NCBI GenBank assembly: GCA_020354125.1 | Contig: CP070643.1 | Coordinates: 1,573,955-1,637,954 of the forward strand | Length of the DNA stretch: 64,000 nucleotides | Source: Betaproteobacteria bacterium | Lineage (GTDB): Bacteria > Pseudomonadota > Gammaproteobacteria > Burkholderiales > Eutrophovitaceae | Direction of reading: 5' to 3' | Part shown: piece by piece, positions 43,010 through 50,998 of the stretch | Numbering within the stretch: the stretch's first letter is position 1 | Layout: each line of letters starts with the position of its first letter | Translations under genes and position numbers: made by a program | The notes under the pieces: generated by a model | What the model was told of the DNA's origin: nothing | What the model saw: only the letters and a program-made list of their open reading frames with translations | Database searches by the model: none

Positions 43010-44050
43010 ATGGACATAGCCGAACTGCTTGCATTCTCCGTTAAGAACAAAGCCTCAGATCTGCATCTGTCAGCGGGTCTGCCGCCAATGATTCGAGTAC
43101 ATGGTGACGTTAGGCGCATAAATCTGCCTCCCATGGAACACAAGGACGTACACGCCATGGTGTACGACATCATGAACGATGGTCAGCGCAAGTTCTACGA
43201 GGAGAATCTGGAGTGTGACTTCTCCTTCGCCATCCCGAACCTGGCACGTTTCCGGGTAAACGCTTTCGTACAGCAACGCGGCGCCGGGGCCGTCATGCGG
43301 ACGATCCCGTCAAAGGTCCTCACGCTGGAAGAACTCAAGTGCCCGCCGATATTCAAGGATATCTGCGAGTATCCGCGCGGCATCGTTTTGGTCACCGGAC
43401 CGACCGGGTCGGGTAAGTCAACGACGCTGGCGGCGATGGTCAACCATATCAACGAGAATGATTACGGCCATATCTTGACCGTCGAAGACCCGATCGAGTT
43501 CGTGCACGAAAGCAAAAAGTCGCTGATCAACCAGCGTGAAGTGGGGCCGCACACGCTGTCGTTCAACAATGCTCTGCGCTCCGCGCTGCGCGAAGACCCC
43601 GACGTGATTTTGGTCGGCGAGATGCGTGACCTGGAGACGATCCGCCTGGCAATGACAGCCGCGGAAACCGGCCACCTTGTTTTCGGAACGCTGCACACCA
43701 GCTCGGCCGCGAAAACCGTGGACCGCGTGATCGACGTGTTTCCCGCCGCCGAGAAAGAAATGATTCGGGCGATGTTGTCCGAGAGTCTGCGCGCAGTCAT
43801 TTCACAGACCCTGTGTAAGACGAAAGACGGGCAGGGACGTGTCGCCGCACACGAAATCATGATTGGTACGCCGGCTATCAGAAACCTGATCCGTGAATCG
43901 AAGGTCGCGCAAATGTATTCGGCGATTCAGACCGGGCAAAACGTCGGCATGCAGACCCTTGATCAGAACCTGACGGACCTTGTTCAACGCAACATGATTA
44001 GCAGGGACGAAGGGCGCGCCAAGGCAGCGAACAAAGATAATTTTCTGTAA
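43010..44050 (+). CDS. pilT: Type IV pilus twitching motility ATPase PilT
   Basis: A 346-residue hexameric ATPase that powers pilus retraction. It has NKASDLHLSAGLPPMIRVHG near the start, Walker A GPTGSGKST (130-138), the Asp box TVEDPIEFVHES, Walker B DVILVGEMRDLETIRLA, the His box HLVFGTLHTSSAAKTVDRVID and the retraction motif AIRNLIRESKVAQMYSAIQT. It is followed 40 bp later by pilU. Confidence 0.97.
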   Translation: MDIAELLAFSVKNKASDLHLSAGLPPMIRVHGDVRRINLPPMEHKDVHAMVYDIMNDGQRKFYEENLECDFSFAIPNLARFRVNAFVQQRGAGAVMRTIPSKVLTLEELKCPPIFKDICEYPRGIVLVTGPTGSGKSTTLAAMVNHINENDYGHILTVEDPIEFVHESKKSLINQREVGPHTLSFNNALRSALREDPDVILVGEMRDLETIRLAMTAAETGHLVFGTLHTSSAAKTVDRVIDVFPAAEKEMIRAMLSESLRAVISQTLCKTKDGQGRVAAHEIMIGTPAIRNLIRESKVAQMYSAIQTGQNVGMQTLDQNLTDLVQRNMISRDEGRAKAANKDNFL

Positions 44051-44090
44051 CTCCTGATTCTCGCAGGCAAACGAACTCCGGGAAAAACAT

Positions 44091-45227
44091 ATGGAACGAG
44101 ACCAGGCTGTCAAATTCATTCACGATCTGCTCCGCGCGATGGTGGCAAAAGACGCGTCGGACCTGTTTATCACTGCCGGGTTTCCGCCAGCGTTCAAGCT
44201 GGATGGAAAAATGACGCCTGTTTCGAATCAGAGTCTGACGCCGCAGCATACCCAGGAACTTGCGCGCGCACTGATGAACGACAAGCAGGCACAGGAGTTC
44301 GAGGCATCCAACGAATGTAACTTCGCGATCAGCCCACCCGGAATCGGTCGCTTCCGTGTCAACGCCTTCGTACAACAAGCACGGGTCGGTCTGGTGCTGC
44401 GGACCATTACGACGGCCATTCCGAAAATCGAGGACCTTGGCCTGCCAGCAGTGTTGAAGGACGTCGTCATGACCAAACGTGGTCTGGTCATCGTGGTCGG
44501 CGCCACCGGATCCGGTAAATCGACCACGCTGGCAGCGATGCTTGGCTATCGCAATGAGAACAGCTACGGACACATCATTACGATCGAAGACCCGATCGAA
44601 TATGTGCACGAACACAAGAACTGCCTCGTCACGCAGCGCGAAGTCGGCGTCGACACCGACTCCTGGGAATCGGCGCTGAAGAACACGCTGCGTCAGGCGC
44701 CCGACGTGATTCTCATCGGTGAGATTCGCGACCGCGAAACGATGGACCACGCAATTGCGTTCGCCGAGACCGGTCACCTGTGCATGGGCACGCTGCACGC
44801 GAACAGTTCCAACCAGGCGCTCGACCGGATCATCAACTTCTTTCCCGAGGAGCGTCGTCCCCAATTGCTGATGGACCTGTCGCTCAACCTCAAGGGAATG
44901 ATTTCGCAACGCCTGATCCCAAAGAGGGACCAGAAAGGTCGTGCCGCCGCGATCGAAATATTGCTCAATACACCGCTGATCCAGGATCTGATCTTCAAGG
45001 GCGAGGTGCACGAAATAAAGGACATCATGGCGAAGTCGCGTGAATTGGGAATGCAGACTTTTGACCAGGCGTTGTTCGACCTGTACGAAGGCGGCCTGAT
45101 CAGCTACGAAGATGCCATGCGCAACGCAGATTCAATGAACGAACTGCGTTTGCAGATCAAGCTGCACGGCAAGGAGGCACAGGACAAAGACATGACCTCC
45201 GGCCTCGATCACCTCAATATCGTCTGA
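44091..45227 (+). CDS. pilU: Type IV pilus retraction ATPase PilU
   Basis: A 378-residue PilT paralogue that assists PilT in retraction. Walker A GATGSGKST lies at 137-145, with TIEDPIEYVHEHKN, DVILIGEIRDRETMDHAIAF and GHLCMGTLHANSSNQALDRI. The acidic C-terminal extension (after YEDAMRNADSMNELRLQIKL) distinguishes PilU from PilT. It is in an operon with pilT, and converges with the HIRAN gene with six bases between the stops. Confidence 0.96.
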   Translation: MERDQAVKFIHDLLRAMVAKDASDLFITAGFPPAFKLDGKMTPVSNQSLTPQHTQELARALMNDKQAQEFEASNECNFAISPPGIGRFRVNAFVQQARVGLVLRTITTAIPKIEDLGLPAVLKDVVMTKRGLVIVVGATGSGKSTTLAAMLGYRNENSYGHIITIEDPIEYVHEHKNCLVTQREVGVDTDSWESALKNTLRQAPDVILIGEIRDRETMDHAIAFAETGHLCMGTLHANSSNQALDRIINFFPEERRPQLLMDLSLNLKGMISQRLIPKRDQKGRAAAIEILLNTPLIQDLIFKGEVHEIKDIMAKSRELGMQTFDQALFDLYEGGLISYEDAMRNADSMNELRLQIKLHGKEAQDKDMTSGLDHLNIV

Positions 45228-45233
45228 CAGAGC

Positions 45234-45629
45234 TCAAAGCGGCAAGAAGATCTCGATCTCGACCCGTCTGTCCGCGTCGCGATGTCTGCTCAGACGGATG
45301 ACGCGAGCACGTAGTCGATTGCCGAAGTCGAGTTGCCTTGCAATGCCTTCATTTGAGTTGCGGGGGACATAGCCCACCTTATAACCTTGCCATTCGACGC
45401 GAACCGCATTTCCATCATGCCGGTTGCCCGCCTCACGCACCAGGTGCAACACGTCACCAACTTGCATACGGGGGAAGACCCGCTTGCCGTCGTAGTGTTC
45501 GAATCCGGTGACAAAGCACACTTGCACGAGCAGCGACGCATCGACCGACTGTTGCGCATGTGACAGTGCCGCACAAGCTGCAACGCCCATCGCGGCCAAC
45601 CAACGCGTCAGTGAGCACGATATGGTCAA
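45234..45629 (-). CDS. Exported HIRAN-domain protein
   Basis: A 131-residue protein with an N-terminal signal peptide (WLAAMGVAACAALSHAQQ) and then a stand-alone HIRAN domain. The domain runs CFVTGFEHYDGKRVFPRMQVG, LHLVREAGNRHDGNAVRVEW, GYKVGYVPRNSNEGIARQLD and a final RVEIEIFLPL. HIRAN domains are usually DNA-end-binding parts of helicases; an exported version implies another ligand. Its ATG overlaps the hemJ stop by four bases (ATGA), so it is translationally coupled to HemJ. Confidence 0.83.
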   Translation of the reverse strand: MTISCSLTRWLAAMGVAACAALSHAQQSVDASLLVQVCFVTGFEHYDGKRVFPRMQVGDVLHLVREAGNRHDGNAVRVEWQGYKVGYVPRNSNEGIARQLDFGNRLRARVIRLSRHRDADRRVEIEIFLPL

Positions 45630-46039
45630 AACGGTTTCATGACCACCAGGAACACGACCGCAAACAGAATCAGAACCGGAAACTCGTTAAACCATCGGTA
45701 CCAGACATGGCTGTGACGGTTCCGGTCATGACGAAAATCGGCTACTAGTTTTGCGCACCACGCGTGGTAAGCAATCAACACCACAACCAGCAGCAACTTC
45801 GCAATCAGCCAGCCGCCGTAAAACCCCCAGCCAAGCCACAACCAGATGCCTGAGGCGATCGTCAGCACGCCTCCCGGTGTCATGATTCCATAGAGAAGCT
45901 TGCGTTCCATCACCTTGAAGCGATCGATGCTGATCTGATCATCCGACATCGCGTGATAGACGAACAGCCGCGGTAAATAAAACAAACCGGCAAACCAGGT
46001 CACCATAAAAATGATATGCAGTGACTTGACGATCAGCAT
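45626..46039 (-). CDS. hemJ: Protoporphyrinogen IX oxidase HemJ
   Basis: A 137-residue four-helix membrane protein of the HemJ (UPF0093/CopD-like) family that oxidises protoporphyrinogen IX in haem synthesis. It starts KSLHIIFMVTWFAGLFYLPR with the conserved His8, then MERKLLYGIMTPGGVLTIASG with the conserved Lys region, and KLLLVVVLIAYHAWCAKLV. GAGGAAAC stands before the ATG. It is the first gene of a two-gene unit with the exported HIRAN protein. Confidence 0.92.
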   Translation of the reverse strand: MLIVKSLHIIFMVTWFAGLFYLPRLFVYHAMSDDQISIDRFKVMERKLLYGIMTPGGVLTIASGIWLWLGWGFYGGWLIAKLLLVVVLIAYHAWCAKLVADFRHDRNRHSHVWYRWFNEFPVLILFAVVFLVVMKPF

Positions 46040-46160
46040 TGAAGTTTCCTCGTGAACAGGACTAGCTTCGACAAAGCATCAAACGTTTAGGGGCCCGTTT
46101 GCATACGAAAGCTGCGATGCGAGCCTCAGCTGCAGGAAGCATTAGTCGCTTGTAATGACA

Positions 46161-46772
46161 TCAATCGCGACAATGTCGCATCACCAGGTTCTGCAAATCG
46201 ATCAGCGCGCCATGAAAAAAATGCCCCACCCCCGGAAACACGACCACCGGCAACTTCTGCGGCCGCGCCCAATCCATGACGTCGGACAGCAACACGAGAT
46301 CATCTTCCTCACCGTGCACGACCAGTGTGCCATTTGGCACTTCTCCGATCGGGAAGCGCCCGACCGCCGGTGCGATCAGAACAAGATGACGCAGTTCGAT
46401 CTGTGAGGCGACTGTCGCAGCGACAAAACTGCCGAACGAGAAGCCGCCGATGACTCGCTGGACGCTGCCAAACCGATCACGCGCATAACGCTCTACGGCG
46501 AGCAGATCCTCAACCTCTCCGGGACCGTCATCAAATACACCATCACTTTCGCCAACACCGCGGAAGTTGAATCGCACGGCGGCATAACCAAGACGGTAAA
46601 AGGCTTTTGCCAGTGTCTGGACTACCTTGTTGTCCAAGGTTCCGCCATGCAGCGGATGCGGGTGAGCAATCACTGCGTAGCCGCTGCGGTTGTCTCCCGG
46701 ATCTGAAACAACCATCTCCAGGCGACCGGCCGGCCCGTCAATATAGGTTCTTTGGTCGGCGCGGGCTTTCAA
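46161..46772 (-). CDS. Alpha/beta-hydrolase-fold protein
   Basis: A 203-residue hydrolase of the CC/serine alpha-beta type. It has IAHPHPLHGGTLDNKVVQTL, AVRFNFRGVGESDGVFDDG, the nucleophile elbow GGFSFGSF and an acid/His end VVHGEEDDLVLLSDV then FPGVGHFFHG. This is the widespread YfhR/esterase-like group with no defined substrate. The start overlaps the ferredoxin gene stop by four bases, so it is coupled to it. Confidence 0.9.
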   Translation of the reverse strand: MKARADQRTYIDGPAGRLEMVVSDPGDNRSGYAVIAHPHPLHGGTLDNKVVQTLAKAFYRLGYAAVRFNFRGVGESDGVFDDGPGEVEDLLAVERYARDRFGSVQRVIGGFSFGSFVAATVASQIELRHLVLIAPAVGRFPIGEVPNGTLVVHGEEDDLVLLSDVMDWARPQKLPVVVFPGVGHFFHGALIDLQNLVMRHCRD

Positions 46773-47077
46773 ATTCGCAAGCGATCGACGATGACGCCGT
46801 TAACCAAATGTTTATCAATGATCTCGTCCACATCATCCTGGTCAACATAGGTATACCAGACACCTTCCGGGTATACGACCAGCACCGGACCTTCCTCGCA
46901 ACGATCAAGACAACCGGCCTGGTTGATGCGCACACAGTCCTTTCCCGCCAGTCCCAACTTCTTTATTCGGGACTTCGCATAATCACGCATCGCCTGCGAT
47001 CCATGATCATTGCACGAGGCGCGCCCGTCTTCGCGTTGATTGCAGCAAAAGAACACGTGATGCTTGTAATAACTCAC
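46769..47077 (-). CDS. Thioredoxin-like [2Fe-2S] ferredoxin
   Basis: A 102-residue ferredoxin of the thioredoxin-fold class. It has HHVFFCCNQREDGRASC and, after a helical middle, INQAGCLDRCEEGPVLVVYP, which together supply the four cluster cysteines plus one extra. The family serves as an electron carrier or cluster donor with unknown partners. It is the first gene of a two-gene unit with the hydrolase. Confidence 0.92.
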   Translation of the reverse strand: MSYYKHHVFFCCNQREDGRASCNDHGSQAMRDYAKSRIKKLGLAGKDCVRINQAGCLDRCEEGPVLVVYPEGVWYTYVDQDDVDEIIDKHLVNGVIVDRLRI

Positions 47078-47242
47078 CGATAATCACCCGCGGAATATTG
47101 CCAAATCTGTCTGCGCGAAAGAGATGCTATGTGCGTCTGCGCTCGCTATCCCTGTTTCGACCTGCCCCGAAGCCGGGCGCATGCTTGAGTAGCGGCCGAT
47201 GATTATAGCGGAGGCGCAAAACATGTTCGCTCGTTGCTACCC

Positions 47243-48331
47243 TCAGCGCAGGCGGTATCCGACATAAGTCAGGAAAGCGATGGTCGCAAACGACCACATG
47301 CCAGACACGACGTTGGTCAAATCGATCAGACTTTTGTAATGACCATACCTCGATACCTGCAACGTCGCATCGAGGTAGGGATTCTGCGGCGCTGCGTTGA
47401 CCAGCGCTAGCGCCAATGCGATGAAAGTCGTGGCGCAAGCGATCTGCACCGACAATGGCGCACCAAGGAGCATCAGCCATAGCACGGCGCCGATTAGGAG
47501 GCCCCAAATTGCCCCCGGTGCGACCCACAAGGTCGCGTCTCCTGACGTGAACAGCATATTGGCGGCAAGCGTCTTGAGTGCCAAAGCAACGAGCATCAGA
47601 ACGATCACTGACAACACGGCACCGGGCCGGGAGCGTGAAATAGTCGTCACCATCAGCGCGACGCCGCAGAAACTCAGCCCGGTGATTGCCGCATCCAATA
47701 GCACATAGGTTCGCGGAGTGTATCCGACGGCAGGCAGCGATGGCAGTAACTGGCGTATATCGCCGTTGCCGAACAAGCGAATATCGGCATTGAACTGAGT
47801 GACCAGCCACAGCGCCAAAAGCAGGAAACAGAGATCCACCGCCGTGCCAGGGTGAAAGTGGCGTTGCCGCAGGCGATACAGTTTGCCCGACAGAATGCCT
47901 CGTCCGCCGATCGCAAAAGCCAGCGTTGCACCGAGAAATGCGCCAAACCCGTTACATAGCAGATCCGCGTTCGACGGAATGCGGCCGGGGAGGAATACCT
48001 GCAACACCTCGATTGTCAGGCTCATCAGAATGGCCAGAACAGTCGCCAGTGTCGCTGCAGCCGCACCGCGCAGAAACGGCATCAGTACCAGAGTGAGTAA
48101 GGCGCCCACCGGCACATAGGCCAGCACGTTGATGATCAGGTCAGTCCATGTGAAATAGGCTGGCCACGGCGCAGTCAGGAATATGCGCACCTCCTGCGCC
48201 GGTGCGCGCCATTCCGCGAACGGGTGCAGGCTGGTATAGACCACCAGAGCGAGGTAGGTTACCGTCAGGTAGCCTACCAACCGCGAACGGCGCGCAAACA
48301 TTGCGTTTGGCGTGTTGATGTTGTCGTTCAT
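47243..48331 (-). CDS. VanZ-family membrane protein
   Basis: A 362-residue polytopic membrane protein. The first half is the VanZ domain: YTSLHPFAEW near 32-41, DLIINVLAYVPVGALL, and the SLTIEVLQVFLPGRIPSNAD block, then LLCNGFGAFLGA. The second half adds more membrane segments not seen in short VanZ proteins. The family is named from teicoplanin resistance but its general function is unclear. Divergent from the DHH gene. Confidence 0.88.
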   Translation of the reverse strand: MNDNINTPNAMFARRSRLVGYLTVTYLALVVYTSLHPFAEWRAPAQEVRIFLTAPWPAYFTWTDLIINVLAYVPVGALLTLVLMPFLRGAAAATLATVLAILMSLTIEVLQVFLPGRIPSNADLLCNGFGAFLGATLAFAIGGRGILSGKLYRLRQRHFHPGTAVDLCFLLLALWLVTQFNADIRLFGNGDIRQLLPSLPAVGYTPRTYVLLDAAITGLSFCGVALMVTTISRSRPGAVLSVIVLMLVALALKTLAANMLFTSGDATLWVAPGAIWGLLIGAVLWLMLLGAPLSVQIACATTFIALALALVNAAPQNPYLDATLQVSRYGHYKSLIDLTNVVSGMWSFATIAFLTYVGYRLR

Positions 48332-48411
48332 GTCACCATGACAAATGATGGCGGATTTGCATTTGGAACCCTACGAATCCGCCACCATACTGCTTGGGGA
48401 ATCTGCAATCC

Positions 48412-49374
48412 GTGAAATTCTATGACGTCTATAACGGCGATGCTGACGGTCTGTGTGCGTTACTGCAACTTCGTCTGGTAACGCCACGCGACGCAATTCT
48501 CGTCAGCGGCGTCAAACGCGACATTCGGCTGCTGCAACGCGTCGATGCTCGGCAGGGTGACGAAATCGTCGTCGCAGATATTTCGCTGGATGCCAATCGC
48601 AGCGCATTGACCCGCGCTCTGCAAAACGGCGCGCAAGTTACCTGGTTTGACCATCATTACCCCGGGTCCATTCCGCAGCACCCCGCATTAACGCCGTACA
48701 TTGACACCGACCCGCGGATTTGCTCCAGCCTCATTGTGAACCGGCATCTGGGTGGCCGGTTCCCTGAATGGGCCATCGTTGCCGCCTTCGGCGACAACCT
48801 CGAGCAGTCGGCCCGGCAGCTGGCTGGCCAAGTCAGCTTACAGGACGCTGAAATAGTTGTGTTGCGTGAACTGGGCGTGTGCCTCAACTACAACGCCTAC
48901 GGCGAAACGATCGACGACCTGTTGTACTCGCCCGTTGACCTTTTTCGCCAGCTGCAGCCATTCAGCGATCCGCGCGACTTCATTCGCGCCAGCGATGTGT
49001 TTGGCTCGCTCAAGCAACGCATGCAAGATGACCTGGAGCACGCTCGAGCACTTCAGGTAAGAGAAATCGCGCCAGGCAGTGCTTATGTAGTACTGCCCAA
49101 TGCCAGTTGGAGCAGAAGGGTGGTCGGCGTTTACGCCAACCGACTCGCGCAGGACAATCCATGCACAGCACACGCAATCCTGGTGAGTAAGCCAAACGGT
49201 TACCTGGTGAGTATCCGCGCACCGACCGCGCACCCGACCGGCGCTTCAAAAGTGGCGCGGGCATTTGAATCTGGCGGTGGCCGCGAAGGTGCTGCCGGAA
49301 TCGACTTGCTGCCGGACTCGGAGCTGGATCGCTTGTTGGACGCGATGCGCAGCGCGTTTTCCGAAACAGTCTGA
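48412..49374 (+). CDS. DHH-family phosphoesterase-like protein
   Basis: A 320-residue protein with FYDVYNGDADGLCALLQLRL at the start (the nDxDG-type first motif) and VTWFDHHYPG as the DHH motif. A GGGREGAAGIDLLP end corresponds to the GGGHxxAAG substrate-binding motif of DHHA1. This suggests a cyclic-nucleotide or nanoRNA phosphodiesterase-like protein, but spacing differs from NrnA and GdpP and I would not name a substrate. GTG 48412 is preferred over TTG 48394 because GGGGA lies upstream at 48396-48400. Confidence 0.82.
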   Translation: MKFYDVYNGDADGLCALLQLRLVTPRDAILVSGVKRDIRLLQRVDARQGDEIVVADISLDANRSALTRALQNGAQVTWFDHHYPGSIPQHPALTPYIDTDPRICSSLIVNRHLGGRFPEWAIVAAFGDNLEQSARQLAGQVSLQDAEIVVLRELGVCLNYNAYGETIDDLLYSPVDLFRQLQPFSDPRDFIRASDVFGSLKQRMQDDLEHARALQVREIAPGSAYVVLPNASWSRRVVGVYANRLAQDNPCTAHAILVSKPNGYLVSIRAPTAHPTGASKVARAFESGGGREGAAGIDLLPDSELDRLLDAMRSAFSETV

Positions 49375-49461
49375 GTGAAAAACAAGACTAGCGTACGACC
49401 AACTGCACGAGGCCCAGCTTCATGCGCACGAGGTAGCACAAGCAAGACACCGCTGGAACAA

Positions 49462-49492
49462 AAAAGAAAGGCCGCGGGCAAAGCCCGCGGCC
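49462..49492 (-). terminator. Rho-independent terminator of the porin gene
   Basis: ggccgcgggc (49470-49479) and gcccgcggcc (49483-49492) form a perfect 10-bp GC stem with a 3-nt loop. Read on the minus strand it is followed by TTTCTTTTTT. It lies 60 bp beyond the porin stop codon. Confidence 0.92.
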
Positions 49493-49551
49493 ACAAAATT
49501 GGCTTAAGCTAACTAATCAGACTGGCGGGCGAGCCAGTTGTTCCCGGGAGA

Positions 49552-50826
49552 TTAGAAGTAAATCTGCGCGCGGAGATCGACCCGGGTTTCCTTATCAACA
49601 GTGTTCCCGGCGGCATCGACAAACGGCACCTCGAATTTGTTCTCCACCCAGTTCAGCAGGAAACGGGTGTACTGATTCGGGATCCACTTGATTCCGGCCG
49701 TTGTACTTTCAACGTTGTTTTCCGTTGGATCGTCGGAGGCAATGGGAAGCCTTCCTAAATCCGTCTCGGAGAACCGCACACCGACTTCCCAGGCGCCCCA
49801 GCCGCCTTTGTGCAGCGGCTTGAGCGGCTTGATGGTTCGCATGCCGGTGAGCCGGTAATTGTCGGCGTATTGCTCGCCGGTAATCAACCAAACCAGTGAG
49901 ACATAGGACGCTTTGGCGTCAGCCAAACCCGACCCTTCATCGAAGTCGACGTCCGCATACTCACCCTGCAGCTTGAGCGGGCCCCATGCGCCGACGCCTT
50001 CATATTGGACAGTTGTGCGATCAAATTCGGTCCCGGCCGTGTCAAAAGCGCCATCGCGCCAGTTAAGACCGAAGTGCAGTACACCCTTGTCCCAGTTGGC
50101 GAGCGGTGCGAAGTTCACCGCGCCGCGGGCAATCGTGTCCTTCTTGTCGACTTCCGGCGCATTTTGCCGTCCGGAACCGTTTGAATAACCCAAGCCATAC
50201 CAGAATACTTTCTTTTTCGGCTCACCGTAGACCATCACACCGAGGTCCTTGCCCGGCTCATACTCGTCGGTGAACGGCCGCTCCATGAAGTCGACGAAGC
50301 GCGAGCTGGTCAGCTGTGAAAAGCCGAGCGGGAACTTGAAGTGACCAGCGCGCGCCTGAATCGAACCGCTCCACTTGTAGTTCAGGTAGGCATACTCGAC
50401 CCGGCTCCTGGCCAGATCGTGGGTCAGTTCGTAGGTCCAGTTCTTGAGGAACTTACCTTTGACACCGAGGTAGGCGCGACGCAACTGGAACCTGTCGATT
50501 TCTCTGGCAGCAATCGGGTTACCGTCTGAGTCTTCGATTTCTGTGGGAAGATCCGTAGAACGGTAATCCAATTGCACGCGGCCGTGCAGCTGGATGCCGA
50601 ATTGCCCGTCCTTGCTTTCCCATTTCACGCCTTTTTTGAAACTGCCGACCATGTCATACGGGTCTTCTTCCTTCTTGACCTCGTTGTACTCTTCCTCGGT
50701 CAGCACGCCTTTTTCGTAAAGCTTGTCAGCCAGGTCATCGGCCAGCGCCGGGGCTGCAGCGCAGCCAAACATGGCGCATATCCAAGCCGCGAGAACGAGC
50801 CTTTTCGCTTCATTCGTAGGTTGCAT
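49552..50826 (-). CDS. Phosphate-selective porin, OprP/OprO family
   Basis: A 424-residue outer-membrane beta-barrel. The signal peptide ends APALA before DDLADKLYEKGVLTEEEYNE, the short acidic helix typical of the OprP/O family. Then comes IQLHGRVQLDYRSTD, RRAYLGVKGKFLKNWTYEL and GHFKFPLGFSQLTSSRFVDF, ending with the aromatic C-terminus DLRAQIYF. Anion (phosphate or polyphosphate) diffusion is inferred from the family. ATG 50826 is chosen because GGGAGAT precedes it and the signal peptide starts there. A strong terminator follows. phoB-phoR lie 4 kb away on the other strand. Confidence 0.9.
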   Translation of the reverse strand: MQPTNEAKRLVLAAWICAMFGCAAAPALADDLADKLYEKGVLTEEEYNEVKKEEDPYDMVGSFKKGVKWESKDGQFGIQLHGRVQLDYRSTDLPTEIEDSDGNPIAAREIDRFQLRRAYLGVKGKFLKNWTYELTHDLARSRVEYAYLNYKWSGSIQARAGHFKFPLGFSQLTSSRFVDFMERPFTDEYEPGKDLGVMVYGEPKKKVFWYGLGYSNGSGRQNAPEVDKKDTIARGAVNFAPLANWDKGVLHFGLNWRDGAFDTAGTEFDRTTVQYEGVGAWGPLKLQGEYADVDFDEGSGLADAKASYVSLVWLITGEQYADNYRLTGMRTIKPLKPLHKGGWGAWEVGVRFSETDLGRLPIASDDPTENNVESTTAGIKWIPNQYTRFLLNWVENKFEVPFVDAAGNTVDKETRVDLRAQIYF

Positions 50827-50944
50827 TTGAATCTCCCTGATACGGAAACGGTGTCGATTGTTGAATCCGGCCTGCGGACCGGGTCGACGTAGGCAGGGCG
50901 CAGCCCCGCACCTGCGACGGACTGGTGCATTGTCGCGATCGAAT

Positions 50945-50967
50945 GTGACAGTTTGATTAAATGTCAC
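50945..50967. promoter_or_regulatory. Candidate operator upstream of the porin: GTGACA-N11-TGTCAC
   Basis: A perfect 6-bp inverted repeat, gtgaca (50945-50950) and tgtcac (50962-50967), is centred about 130 bp upstream of the porin start and just downstream of ubiB. TGTCA-type half sites recall Pho boxes but here they are inverted, not direct, so the binding protein is unknown. Confidence 0.4.
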
Positions 50968-50971
50968 GAAC

Positions 50972-50987
50972 GGGGCTGAACAGCCCC
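50972..50987 (-). terminator. Hairpin after ubiB
   Basis: GGGGCTG and CAGCCCC form a 7-bp stem with a tiny AA loop, 12 bp beyond the ubiB stop. No T-run follows on the minus strand, so terminator function is uncertain. Confidence 0.4.
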
Positions 50988-50998
50988 ACCGCGTTGCA

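Noticed and set aside
43998..45011. 337-codon minus-strand frame opposite pilU
   Set aside because: It is antisense to a fully conserved PilU gene.
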